Of a DNA stretch of 64,000 nucleotides, positions 1-8,084 are shown in pieces. The DNA comes from Rhodobacteraceae bacterium LMO-JJ12 (GTDB lineage: Bacteria; Pseudomonadota; Alphaproteobacteria; Rhodobacterales; Rhodobacteraceae): assembly GCA_021555075.1 (NCBI GenBank), contig JAKGBX010000001.1:248001-312000 (forward strand). The letters are read 5' to 3'. The notes beneath the pieces are model-generated. The model saw only the letters and a program-made list of their open reading frames with translations, had not been told where the DNA came from and made no database searches. The first letter of the stretch is position 1. Every line of letters begins with the position of its first letter. Made by a program: the position numbers and the translations under genes.

Positions 1-388
1 TGGTATCATTCGCCTCGGACCCGGACCCGCCAAAGAAAACATGGTTCAGATTGCCAGGCGCAAGCTCGGCCAGTTTTTGCGAAAGTGCGATGACCGGCAC
101 ATGGGTCGTTTGGAAAAACGTGTTGTAATAGGGCAGTTCGCGCATCTGCCGCGCGGCGGCCTCGGCCAGTTCATCCCGGCCATAGCCAATGTTGACGCAC
201 CAAAGTCCGGCCATGGCATCGAGCATCTCATTGCCGTCGCTATCGGTCAGCATCACACCATTGGCGCGGGTGATGACGCGCACGCCCTTCTTCGTCAGAT
301 CATTTCCGGTGGTGAACGGGTGCATGTGATGTGCGGCGTCGAGCGCCTGAAGCTCTGCGGTGGGCATGTGATTGGTGATGGTTGCCAT
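1..388 (-). CDS. Class III (omega) aminotransferase, N-terminal part, cut by window edge
   Basis: PLP-dependent class III aminotransferase, probably acting on a polyamine-derived amine with pyruvate as acceptor. Only the first ~129 residues lie in the window; the gene runs off the left edge. The visible part shows the family N-terminus, including a GVMLTDSDGNEMLDAMAGLW block, NIGYG, and FFGGSGSEAND for PLP phosphate binding. The ATG at 388 fits the family start. The second aminotransferase in this window (6636-7988) shares the LWCVN / LPYY pattern, so the two are paralogues around one transporter. A TGATCA palindrome lies 53-64 bases upstream, shared with two other promoters of the locus. Substrate is inferred from context only. 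Confidence 0.88.
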   Translation of the reverse strand, partial: MATITNHMPTAELQALDAAHHMHPFTTGNDLTKKGVRVITRANGVMLTDSDGNEMLDAMAGLWCVNIGYGRDELAEAAARQMRELPYYNTFFQTTHVPVIALSQKLAELAPGNLNHVFFGGSGSEANDT

Positions 389-437
389 TTTGGGCCTCGC
401 AACTTGGAATGCATTTCTAAACGGAAGTTACCGCCAG

Positions 438-453
438 AATATGATCAAATTTT
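438..453. promoter_or_regulatory. Putative GntR operator, copy 1 (AATATGATCAAATTTT)
   Basis: TGATCA core followed by AAATTTT, about 50-65 bases upstream of the first aminotransferase. It matches the palindromes at 1265-1277 and 8018-8031 on the right side but has AATA instead of AATT on the left. Its position suggests an operator for the neighbouring GntR/FCD regulator. This is inferred from recurrence and not demonstrated. Confidence 0.5.
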
Positions 454-484
454 GGAGTGTCAATCGAATCAGGTAAGCCCGGGG

Positions 485-1177
485 TCAAGCGATCAGCGCG
501 CTGCGCACCTGTTCGATACCCTGGATAACGTCTTTGCGCATCGCCTCGGCGGCGGCTTCGGCATTGCCTGATTGCATCGCCCTCAGAGCTTCTTTGTGTT
601 GGTCGGGGAGGTTCTGGGTTCCTAACCTGCCGCACACCACCCGCAGGGAGGGGCCAAACCGAAGCCAGAGACCATCAGCCATAGCCCGAAGAATAGGGGC
701 GTCTGCCATGTCATAGATTTCGGAATGAAAACGATAGTTCAGCTCAAGATATGCACGCACGTCACCTTGCAAGATAGCGATATCGAGTTGGGTATCAATT
801 TCGACAAGGCGTTTGCGGTCTCGGGCATTGGCGCGTTCGGCCGCGCGCAAGGATAATTGGGGTTCAATTGCCTGACGTGCATAAACTAATTCATCAATAT
901 TTCCCGCCGACAGTTGCGGAACGCTTACCCGTCTATTGCCCTGAAATTCGAGCGCACCTTCAGCTGTCAGGCGCCGGATTGCTTCGCGTACGGGGGTCAT
1001 CCCAGCGTCCAGCATTTCGACCAGCCCCTGTATGGTTACAGCCTGGCCCGGAGCAAGTTCGCCAAACAGGATTGCCTCACGCAACTTCCGATAAACAGTC
1101 TCATGTGCCGGAGGAGGAGCCGTGGCGCGTTTGTCCGAAACAAGAGACTGATCAGCCGATGCCTGAAATTTGGTCAT
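485..1177 (-). CDS. GntR-family (FCD/FadR subfamily) transcriptional regulator of the polyamine locus
   Basis: DNA-binding repressor or activator. The N-terminal winged helix (about residues 25-95) includes YRKLREAILFGELAPGQ and the recognition region MTPVREAIRRLTAEGAL. The remainder is an all-helical FCD ligand domain (YARQAIEPQLSLRAAERA onward). Three starts are possible (1207 GTG, 1183 ATG, 1177 ATG). I prefer 1177 because a GGAA lies 8 bases upstream; this gives 230 residues. It is divergent from the ABC transporter operon and follows the first aminotransferase on the same strand. Three TGATCA palindromes in this locus are its likely binding sites. The ligand is unknown, but a polyamine or derived amino acid is expected from context. 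Confidence 0.9.
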   Translation of the reverse strand: MTKFQASADQSLVSDKRATAPPPAHETVYRKLREAILFGELAPGQAVTIQGLVEMLDAGMTPVREAIRRLTAEGALEFQGNRRVSVPQLSAGNIDELVYARQAIEPQLSLRAAERANARDRKRLVEIDTQLDIAILQGDVRAYLELNYRFHSEIYDMADAPILRAMADGLWLRFGPSLRVVCGRLGTQNLPDQHKEALRAMQSGNAEAAAEAMRKDVIQGIEQVRSALIA

Positions 1178-1264
1178 ATGCATAGTTCCGACTGCACGGT
1201 TTTTCACTTTGTGGCAAGCTTACAGCCGGGTGATTTAAAATGCCATGTTGCATTCGCTGAAAAA

Positions 1265-1277
1265 ATTGATCAAATTT
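1265..1277. promoter_or_regulatory. Putative GntR operator, copy 2 (ATTGATCAAATTT)
   Basis: The perfect 8-bp palindrome TTGATCAA (1266-1273) is followed by ATTT in the divergent gntR / transporter promoter region. It lies 45 bases before the substrate-binding protein start and about 90 before gntR. This placement allows control of the ABC operon and autoregulation. Support comes from two similar sites upstream of both aminotransferases. Confidence 0.6.
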
Positions 1278-1317
1278 CTACGTAAGAGGCAATCGACCTC
1301 ATGATAGGGAGACTACT

Positions 1318-2403
1318 ATGACCACAAAACTGCTCGCAGCTGCGACAGCTTTCGCGTTCGTCGCCGGAATGGCGGGGGCCGAAGAGGTGCGCGTCTACAA
1401 TTGGTCGGACTATATCGACGAAGATCTCTTGGCGAAGTTCGAAGAAGAAACAGGCATCGACCTGATTTACGATGTGTTTGACAGCAACGAAGTGCTGGAA
1501 ACGAAAATGCTGGCCGGCGGGTCGGGGTATGACGTGGTTGTGCCGTCCGGCACGTTCCTGCAAAGGCAAATCTCGGCCGGCGCGTTCCAGAAGCTCGACC
1601 GCTCGAAGCTTACCAACACCGACAACCTGTGGGACGTGATTGAGCAGCGCACGGCGCAATACGATCCGGACAACGCATATTCGATCAACTATATGTGGGG
1701 TACAACCGGGCTTGGCGTGAATGTCGGCAAGGTTGCCGAAGTGCTGGGTGAAGACGCCCCGATTGACAGCCTCGCCCTGATTTTTGATCCTGCCAACATG
1801 GAAAAACTGGCCAGCTGTGGCGTGCATTTTCTTGACGCGCCGGTCGAGATGATCCCGGCGGCTCTGTCTTATATCGGCGAAAACCCCGACAGCCATGACC
1901 CGGATGTGATCGCCAAGGCCGAACCGGTCCTGTCGGCAGTGGCACCCCATGTTCAGAAATTCCACAGCTCGGAATACATCAATGCGCTGGCTAACGGCGA
2001 CATCTGTGTCGCATTCGGCTGGTCGGGTGATATCCTTCAGGCACGTGACCGCGCAGACGAAGCCGATAATGGTGTCGAAATCGCCTATAACGCGGTCAAG
2101 GAAGGGTCGCTGATGTGGTTCGATCAGATGGCGATTCCGATTGACGCGCCCAACCCGGATGGCGCGCACAAGTTCCTCAACTTCATCATGGACGCGCAGA
2201 ACATGGCGGCGGCCTCGAACTATGTCTATTACGCCAACGGTAACAAGGCGAGCCAGGAGTTCCTGGAGGAGGACGTAATCGGCGATCCGGCGATCTATCC
2301 GAGCGATGAAGCGATGCAAAAGCTCTATACGACGACGCCCTATCCGGCCAAGGTCCAGCGGGTTGTCACCCGGATGTGGACCAAGATCAAATCGGGCACC
2401 TGA
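1318..2403 (+). CDS. Polyamine ABC transporter periplasmic substrate-binding protein (PotF/PotD family)
   Basis: Binds putrescine- or spermidine-like polyamines in the periplasm and delivers them to the membrane complex encoded just downstream. A Sec signal peptide spans residues 1-21, ending AGMAGA. The mature protein opens with the family hallmark VYNWSDYID (26-34) and contains GYDVVVPSG and INYMWGTTG. The length of 361 residues is normal for PotD/PotF. The start is ATG with AGGGAGA upstream. It is the first gene of a five-gene operon. A long hairpin separates it from the ATPase gene, as often seen where the binding protein must be made in excess. Exact polyamine preference cannot be read with confidence. 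Confidence 0.93.
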   Translation: MTTKLLAAATAFAFVAGMAGAEEVRVYNWSDYIDEDLLAKFEEETGIDLIYDVFDSNEVLETKMLAGGSGYDVVVPSGTFLQRQISAGAFQKLDRSKLTNTDNLWDVIEQRTAQYDPDNAYSINYMWGTTGLGVNVGKVAEVLGEDAPIDSLALIFDPANMEKLASCGVHFLDAPVEMIPAALSYIGENPDSHDPDVIAKAEPVLSAVAPHVQKFHSSEYINALANGDICVAFGWSGDILQARDRADEADNGVEIAYNAVKEGSLMWFDQMAIPIDAPNPDGAHKFLNFIMDAQNMAAASNYVYYANGNKASQEFLEEDVIGDPAIYPSDEAMQKLYTTTPYPAKVQRVVTRMWTKIKSGT

Positions 2404-2414
2404 ACCCGCAACCC

Positions 2415-2447
2415 AAGGCCCGACCTGATACGTCAGGATCGGGCCTT
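2415..2447 (+). terminator. Intercistronic hairpin between binding-protein and ATPase genes
   Basis: A 14-bp stem (2415-2428 with 2433-2447, one bulged A) with loop TACG, ending 19 bases before the ATPase start codon. There is no clear U-run after it. It is more likely an attenuator or mRNA-stabilising structure than a full terminator, giving higher expression of the upstream binding protein. Confidence 0.6.
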
Positions 2448-2466
2448 ATCCTTCGGAGAGTGCTTG

Positions 2467-3591
2467 ATGACGCAAACGGTGTTTGCACCGTGGAATGATC
2501 CGAACGAAAAGCCGCTGATCCAGTTCAAGGGCGTGACCAAACGCTTTGGCGATTTTACGGCAATCGACGATCTGACCATTGATATTTTCGCACAGGAGTT
2601 CTTTGCGCTGTTGGGCCCCTCCGGCTGTGGCAAGACGACGTTGATGCGAATGCTGGCCGGGTTCGAGGCGCCGAGCGAGGGCACGATCCTTCTGTCGGGT
2701 CAGGATATTGCGCCCATCCCCCCCAACAAGCGTGCGGTGAACATGATGTTTCAGTCCTATGCGCTGTTTCCGCATCTGAACGTCTGGGAGAACATCGCCT
2801 TTGGTCTGAAGCGGGCGAAGATGCCCAAGCCCGAGCTTGAAGTGCGAGTGAAGGAAATGCTCAAGCTTACCCGGCTGGAAAAATTTGCCAAACGCAAACC
2901 ACACCAGATTTCCGGTGGACAGCGGCAGCGTGTGGCCTTGGCGCGTAGTTTGGCCAAGGCGCCCAAGCTTTTGCTGCTTGATGAGCCTCTGGGCGCGCTC
3001 GACAAGAAGTTGAGGCAAGAGACCCAGTTTGAACTGATGGACATTCAGGAGAAGACGGGCACTACTTTTGTAATCGTGACCCATGACCAAGAGGAAGCGA
3101 TGACCGTGGCCAGCCGCGTGGCGGTGATGGAAGAAGGGCGCATCGTTCAGGCGGCAACTCCTGCGGAGATTTACGAAGCGCCAAATTCTGTCTACGTGGC
3201 GGATTTCATCGGAGATGTGAATATCATCGAGGGAAATGCGCGCAGGTCTGGCGATGGGTATGACATCGACTTTGCCGAGGGGCAGCCAACGCTTCATGCC
3301 AAGACTTCAAATGATCTCGGGGCAGAGGCGCGATGCAATCTGGCGATCCGGCCTGAAAAAGTCTCGATCTCGGGGGAGCATCCACAGGGCGAGCCTAATG
3401 TCGTGGCCGGTGTGATTCACGACATTGCTTATCTAGGCAACCTGTCGACATATCACGTGCGTCTGGCCAACGGGCAGATCATTAAGGCGCAAGAGGCCAA
3501 TACGCGGCGGTTGTCGCGGCGGCAATTCACCTGGGAAGACAAAGTCTGGCTGAGCTGGACCGATACCGCAGCCGTTGTGCTGGGGGGCTGA
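2467..3591 (+). CDS. Polyamine ABC transporter ATP-binding protein (PotA/PotG family)
   Basis: Cytoplasmic ATPase subunit that energises polyamine import. Counting from the TTG three bases upstream of this ATG, Walker A GPSGCGKTT is at about 51-59, the Q-loop is FQSYALFPHLNV, the signature SGGQRQR is near 150, Walker B LLLLDEP is near 170, and the H-loop is VTHDQEEA. A C-terminal TOBE-type regulatory domain follows (LAIRPEKVSIS). Length 374 residues is typical. ATG 2467 is preferred over TTG 2464; CGGAGAG supplies the ribosome site. The stop is followed after 3 bases by the first permease gene. Confidence 0.95.
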   Translation: MTQTVFAPWNDPNEKPLIQFKGVTKRFGDFTAIDDLTIDIFAQEFFALLGPSGCGKTTLMRMLAGFEAPSEGTILLSGQDIAPIPPNKRAVNMMFQSYALFPHLNVWENIAFGLKRAKMPKPELEVRVKEMLKLTRLEKFAKRKPHQISGGQRQRVALARSLAKAPKLLLLDEPLGALDKKLRQETQFELMDIQEKTGTTFVIVTHDQEEAMTVASRVAVMEEGRIVQAATPAEIYEAPNSVYVADFIGDVNIIEGNARRSGDGYDIDFAEGQPTLHAKTSNDLGAEARCNLAIRPEKVSISGEHPQGEPNVVAGVIHDIAYLGNLSTYHVRLANGQIIKAQEANTRRLSRRQFTWEDKVWLSWTDTAAVVLGG

Positions 3592-3594
3592 GAA

Positions 3595-4485
3595 ATGCGC
3601 CGTGCCTTTCTCATCTTGGTGCCGTATCTCTGGCTTCTGGCGCTGTTTCTTATCCCTTTTCTGATCGTTCTGAAGATTTCGCTCTCGGACACCGCGCTGG
3701 CTATTCCACCTTACACACCGACGCTGGATTTCTCCGAAGGCTGGGCTGGGATCAAATCATTCTTTGCCGATTTGGACCTTGAGAACTTCTGGTTCCTGAG
3801 CAGCGATGATCTCTATTGGAAAGCGTATCTTTCCAGTCTTTCGATTGCTTTCTACTCAACGATCCTGGCGCTGATTGTGGGCTATCCGATTGCATATGCA
3901 ATGGCGCAGGCCCCCAATGAATGGCGTCCGACATTGATGATGTTGGTAATCTTGCCATTCTGGACCAGCTTTCTGATCCGGGTCTATTCCTGGATGGGAA
4001 TCCTGAGCCAGGATGGCTTCCTCAATCAATTTCTGTTGTGGACCGGATTGATCTCGGAGCCACTGACGATTCTCAACACCAACACTGCGGTCTATATCGG
4101 GATCGTCTACACCTACCTGCCGTTCATGATATTGCCGATTTACGCGGCACTCGAAAAGCTTGATGAATCGCTTCTTGAAGCGGCGGAAGATCTGGGCTGC
4201 TCGCGCATTCAGGCATTCTGGATCATCACAGTGCCGCTTTCCAAGAGCGGCATCATCGCCGGGTGTTTCCTCGTCTTTATCCCCGCGCTGGGCGAGTTTG
4301 TGATCCCGTCGCTTCTTGGCGGATCGAAAACCCTGATGATCGGCAAAGTGCTTTGGGAAGAATTTTTTAACAACCGTGATTGGCCGGTGGCCAGCGCCGT
4401 GGCTGTGATACTGCTCTTGATACTGATCATCCCGATTATCCTGTTTCAGCGTAACGAGCAGAAAAGCAGGGAGGCGGAGGGATGA
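3595..4485 (+). CDS. Polyamine ABC transporter permease 1 (PotB/PotH family)
   Basis: Integral inner-membrane permease of the polyamine importer. The N-terminal membrane segment (about residues 5-27) and several later hydrophobic segments match a six-helix permease. The cytoplasmic EAA loop is visible as EAAEDLGCSRIQAFWIITVP from about residue 195. It includes the Gly that contacts the ATPase. Length 296 is normal. It starts 3 bases after the ATPase stop and overlaps the next permease by 4 bases (ATGA), so translation is coupled. Confidence 0.94.
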   Translation: MRRAFLILVPYLWLLALFLIPFLIVLKISLSDTALAIPPYTPTLDFSEGWAGIKSFFADLDLENFWFLSSDDLYWKAYLSSLSIAFYSTILALIVGYPIAYAMAQAPNEWRPTLMMLVILPFWTSFLIRVYSWMGILSQDGFLNQFLLWTGLISEPLTILNTNTAVYIGIVYTYLPFMILPIYAALEKLDESLLEAAEDLGCSRIQAFWIITVPLSKSGIIAGCFLVFIPALGEFVIPSLLGGSKTLMIGKVLWEEFFNNRDWPVASAVAVILLLILIIPIILFQRNEQKSREAEG

Positions 4486-5303
4486 GACGGTTCAGTTGGT
4501 TCAACGCCACCTCCCTGACAGTGGGCTTTGCGTTTCTCTACTTGCCGATGATCATTTTGGTGATCTACAGCTTCAATTCGTCAAAGTTGGTAACGGTCTG
4601 GGCAGGGTTCAGCACCAAATGGTATGGCGAGCTTTTCCAGAACGAGGCGTTTCTGAATGCCGCATGGGTAACCCTCAAGGTGGCGGTGGTGTCATCGACA
4701 TTTGCCACTGTTCTGGGCACGATGGCGGCCTATGTCATGGTGCGTTCGGGCCGGTTTCTGGGACGAACCCTGTTTTCCGGGATGATCTATGCGCCGCTGG
4801 TGATGCCCGAAGTGATCACCGGCCTATCACTTTTGCTGCTCTTTATCGGCATTGGGTTGGACCGAGGCATCGTTACCATCATCCTGGCCCATACGACATT
4901 TTCGATGTGCTACGTTTCGGTTGTGGTGTCGTCCCGGCTGGTCAGCTTTGACCGATCTCTGGAAGAAGCGGCGCTTGACCTTGGCTGCTCTGCGTTTGAG
5001 GCGTTTCGCTTAGTAACACTGCCAATCATCGCCCCTGCGGTGATCTCGGGTTGGTTGTTGGCATTCACCTTGTCGCTGGATGATCTGGTGATTGCGTCCT
5101 TCACCTCGGGGCCATCGGCCACGACGTTGCCGATCAAGATATTTTCGGCTGTGCGTCTAGGCGTGAGTCCGGAAATCAACGCGTTGTCGACCATCATGAT
5201 CTCAATTGTGACCGTAGGCGTGATTACCGCATCGCTGGTGTCGAAGCGGGCTTCGGTTCGCCAGCAAGCCGATGAGCAGGCAGCCGTGCGCGCAGACGGA
5301 TGA
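4482..5303 (+). CDS. Polyamine ABC transporter permease 2 (PotC/PotI family)
   Basis: Second membrane subunit of the polyamine importer. Multiple hydrophobic segments are visible, with the EAA loop EEAALDLGCSAFEAFRLVTLP beginning near residue 161 (first 20 residues given by family pattern; the motif is complete). The PotC/PotI-type N-terminus (LPMIILVIYSFNSS) is present. Length 273 is typical. Both ends overlap neighbours by 4 bases (ATGA), indicating a tightly coupled operon with the upstream permease and the downstream FAD oxidoreductase. Confidence 0.94.
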   Translation: MRRFSWFNATSLTVGFAFLYLPMIILVIYSFNSSKLVTVWAGFSTKWYGELFQNEAFLNAAWVTLKVAVVSSTFATVLGTMAAYVMVRSGRFLGRTLFSGMIYAPLVMPEVITGLSLLLLFIGIGLDRGIVTIILAHTTFSMCYVSVVVSSRLVSFDRSLEEAALDLGCSAFEAFRLVTLPIIAPAVISGWLLAFTLSLDDLVIASFTSGPSATTLPIKIFSAVRLGVSPEINALSTIMISIVTVGVITASLVSKRASVRQQADEQAAVRADG

Positions 5304-6631
5304 GGCGCATACATTCTCAACATGCCTATTCGGATGCTCGGATTGAGCGATGTTTTTGGGCTGAGGCCGTCCCTGACAACAAGTTGTTCCGCCCGGTGCT
5401 GAGTGGAACGCGTAAAGCGGATGTTGTGATCATCGGGGGCGGGTATACAGGCCTTTCTGCTGCACTACATCTGGCGCGGGATGGCGTGAACGTGGTTCTG
5501 TTGGAAGCGCGTTTTCCAGGTTGGGGCGCTTCGGGGCGCAATGGCGGATTTTGTTGTCTCGGCGGTGCCAAGCTGGAAGACAAACAGATTGATCGCGCCC
5601 ATGGAAAACCTGCACGGCTGGCTTGGCGGATGGCCGAGAAACGCGCGATTTCCTTTGTTCGTGCGCTGATCGAGCGAAATGGGATCGACGCAGATACGCA
5701 TTCGGTGGGGGAAACCATCCTGGCACATAAACCGCGCCGCAAGTGGCTTGACGATGAAGCCGCAGCTTGCGACGAGAATTACGGTGCAGCCGCAGAGTTG
5801 TATTCTGCCGACGATCTCAAGGCTCATGGGCTAGGTGGTCCGTTTCATGGCGGGATGACGATTCCCAATGGGTTTGCCCTGCACCCGCGCAAGTACCTCT
5901 TGGGCTTGCTAACAGCGGCAGAGCAGGCAGGCGCTCAAGTTTTTGGCAATACGCCGGTTTCGCAGATCACGAAAAGCCAAAGCGGATACCGGTTGATGGC
6001 TGGGCAGGCCACGCTGGACTGCAAACAGGTTCTAATCGCTACCAATGGCTATTCCAGCGAGGACGTTCCGCCTTGGATGGCGGCGCGTTATCTGCCGGTA
6101 CAATCATCCGTTCTGGTGACCCGCCCGCTTGAGCAGGCCGAATTGGACGCCGCGGGTTGGACAAGTCGGCAGATGGCATATGATACACGCACCTTGTTGC
6201 ACTATTTTCGATTGCTGCCAGACAATCGGTTCCTGTTCGGGATGCGTGGTGGCTTGCGATCAACCGACAGGTCGGAAGCGCGCAACAAGAAAGACATTCG
6301 GCGTGATTTCGAGGCGACGTTTCCGGCATGGCGCGAAGTCGAAGCGCCATTTTACTGGTCCGGGATGGTTTGTCTGTCTCCCCGGCTCAGGCCACTTTGC
6401 GGACCCGTCCCCGATATGCCGGGGGTTTTTGCAGGGTTCGCCTTTCACGGGAATGGTGTGGCGATGGGAAGCTACGCAGGTGCGCAACTTGCCCAGATGA
6501 TGCAGGGCAAGACCCCGGAGCATCCGTTGCCCGAATTCACCAGACAACCGCCGGGACGTTTTCCGCTGGGGCGTTTTCGCAGCGCCTTGATGTGGCCAGC
6601 CTATGCCGTTGCCAGGCTGGCCGATCTTTAA
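5300..6631 (+). CDS. FAD-dependent oxidoreductase, PuuB-like (gamma-glutamylputrescine oxidase family)
   Basis: Member of the DAO/PuuB FAD oxidoreductase family, which oxidises secondary amines such as gamma-glutamylputrescine to an aldehyde. The Rossmann FAD motif IIGGGYTGLSAALHLA is at about residues 44-59, followed by LLEARFPGWGASGRNGGF, characteristic of PuuB-type enzymes. The C-terminus contains the second FAD contact (GVFAGFAFHGNGVAMG). Length 443 is close to the family norm. Its 4-base overlap with the permease gene links oxidation directly to import. Whether the substrate is gamma-glutamylated is uncertain because no glutamine-synthetase-type PuuA gene is in the window. Confidence 0.85.
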   Translation: MRRIHSQHAYSDARIERCFWAEAVPDNKLFRPVLSGTRKADVVIIGGGYTGLSAALHLARDGVNVVLLEARFPGWGASGRNGGFCCLGGAKLEDKQIDRAHGKPARLAWRMAEKRAISFVRALIERNGIDADTHSVGETILAHKPRRKWLDDEAAACDENYGAAAELYSADDLKAHGLGGPFHGGMTIPNGFALHPRKYLLGLLTAAEQAGAQVFGNTPVSQITKSQSGYRLMAGQATLDCKQVLIATNGYSSEDVPPWMAARYLPVQSSVLVTRPLEQAELDAAGWTSRQMAYDTRTLLHYFRLLPDNRFLFGMRGGLRSTDRSEARNKKDIRRDFEATFPAWREVEAPFYWSGMVCLSPRLRPLCGPVPDMPGVFAGFAFHGNGVAMGSYAGAQLAQMMQGKTPEHPLPEFTRQPPGRFPLGRFRSALMWPAYAVARLADL

Positions 6632-6635
6632 ACCT

Positions 6636-7988
6636 CTAGACGGCAGAGAACGCGGCATCCAGCGCATCCAGAACGGTTTGCACTTCTGTATCAGTGATGG
6701 TGAGTGGCGGCGACATCAGGATGTTGTGCGCACCGAGACGAACCATTGCACCTGCCTCGTAGGCGGTTTTGTGAATACGTTTCATCGTGACCATGTCCAT
6801 CGGTGTCTTGGCGGCTTTGTCCGTGACAATCTCGATTCCTGTCATCAGCCCGTGCCCGCCACGAATGTCACCTATGATGTCGTGTTTCTGCGCCAACTTT
6901 TGAACGCCTTCGAAAAGTTGCGTGCCGCGTGCCTTGGCATTGGTCTTGGTGTCGAGCCGCAGGGTTTCTGACAGGCATGCCGTTACCGCCGCCGCGCCCA
7001 CGGGATGGGCGGAATAGGTATAGCCATGGAAAATCGCGGCTTCGCCGGTGGTGTCCTTTTCGAACACCTCGGCCACCTTGTCATTGAGCAATGCGGCGCC
7101 AACGGGGAAATAGCCCGAGGTAATACCCTTGGCGGTGCTCATCATGTCGGGCTTCACGCCCCAATGGCGCGCACCGGTCCAGTCTCCGAGACGGCCGAAC
7201 CCGGTGATAACTTCGTCGGAGATCATCAGGATACCGTGCCGGTCGCAGATCTCGCGCATCAAGGTCATGAAGCTGGCATCGGGCACGATGACTCCACCAG
7301 CGCCCTGGACCGGCTCCATTATGAAGGCGGCGATGGTATTGGCCCCCTGGAAGTTAATTTCGTCCTCCATCGTCTGTGCAATGAGTTGCGCCAGTTTGGC
7401 CGGGTCGGCTTCGTTGAACGGATTGCGGTAGGAATAAGGGCTGGGCAGGTGATAGCAGCCGGGCAGGAGTGGCTCGTAATTGATGCGGAACCGGTTGTTG
7501 CCATTGACCGAGGCGCCGCCGAAATGGGTGCCGTGATAACCCTTCTTCAGAGACAGGAACTTGGTGCGGGTCGGCTCTCCGCGCAGGCGGTGATATTGCC
7601 GCGCGAGGCGCAGCGTGGTTTCCACGGAATCGGATCCGCCCGAGGTAAAGAACACCCGGCTCATGCCGTCGGGTTCAAAAAACTCGCGCACGACATATGA
7701 TGCTTCAATCGCGGTGGGATTGGTCGATCCGGCAAAAGCGGAATAGTAGGGCAAGTCATAGAGTTGCTTGGCAATCGCTTCTTTCACCACATCGTTGGAA
7801 TAGCCCAAGTTCACACACCAGAGACCGCCAACAGCATCGACCACACGATTCCCGTCGATATCGGTGATATGCACGCCTTCGGCGCCCTTGATGATGGTGG
7901 GCGGGTTTTCAAGGCTGTCGGCGGGATGGGCCATCGGGTGCCAGAGGTGCCTCGCATTGTTCTCTTTCAGAAAATTTTCGTCTTTCAT
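6636..7988 (-). CDS. Class III aminotransferase, putrescine/polyamine-pyruvate type
   Basis: PLP enzyme expected to transfer the amino group of a diamine or omega-amino acid to pyruvate. The full-length protein has 450 residues, with the LWCVNLGY N-terminal pattern, TSGGSDSVETTL (phosphate binding), ISDEV with the PLP-pyridine Asp at about 258, and Lys287 in STAKGITSG as Schiff-base residue. It converges on the PuuB-like gene with only 4 bases between the stops and no obvious terminator. A 14-bp TGATCA-centred palindrome lies 30-43 bases upstream, so it likely belongs to the GntR regulon. Exact substrate is inferred from context (SpuC-like). Confidence 0.9.
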   Translation of the reverse strand: MKDENFLKENNARHLWHPMAHPADSLENPPTIIKGAEGVHITDIDGNRVVDAVGGLWCVNLGYSNDVVKEAIAKQLYDLPYYSAFAGSTNPTAIEASYVVREFFEPDGMSRVFFTSGGSDSVETTLRLARQYHRLRGEPTRTKFLSLKKGYHGTHFGGASVNGNNRFRINYEPLLPGCYHLPSPYSYRNPFNEADPAKLAQLIAQTMEDEINFQGANTIAAFIMEPVQGAGGVIVPDASFMTLMREICDRHGILMISDEVITGFGRLGDWTGARHWGVKPDMMSTAKGITSGYFPVGAALLNDKVAEVFEKDTTGEAAIFHGYTYSAHPVGAAAVTACLSETLRLDTKTNAKARGTQLFEGVQKLAQKHDIIGDIRGGHGLMTGIEIVTDKAAKTPMDMVTMKRIHKTAYEAGAMVRLGAHNILMSPPLTITDTEVQTVLDALDAAFSAV

Positions 7989-8017
7989 CCTGCCCTGCCT
8001 TCTGAGCTGTTTGGGGT

Positions 8018-8031
8018 AATTTGATCAAATT
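8018..8031. promoter_or_regulatory. Putative GntR operator, copy 3 (AATTTGATCAAATT)
   Basis: Perfect 14-bp palindrome placed 30-43 bases upstream of the second aminotransferase. It is the best of three related sites in the locus (others at 438-453 and 1265-1277) and defines the likely consensus of the GntR/FCD regulator. It lies inside the 96-base gap between the amidotransferase and aminotransferase genes, so the latter probably has its own promoter. Confidence 0.65.
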
Positions 8032-8084
8032 TCAGAATGCCGTCAAAAAGTGTAAAAGCCAAGGGTGCTGTTGGTTGGCCGGTC

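Noticed and set aside
1270-2319. 349-codon open frame antisense to the polyamine-binding protein gene
   Set aside because: Frame mirrors the GC-rich codon pattern of the real gene; no domain or signal and the sense gene is certain.
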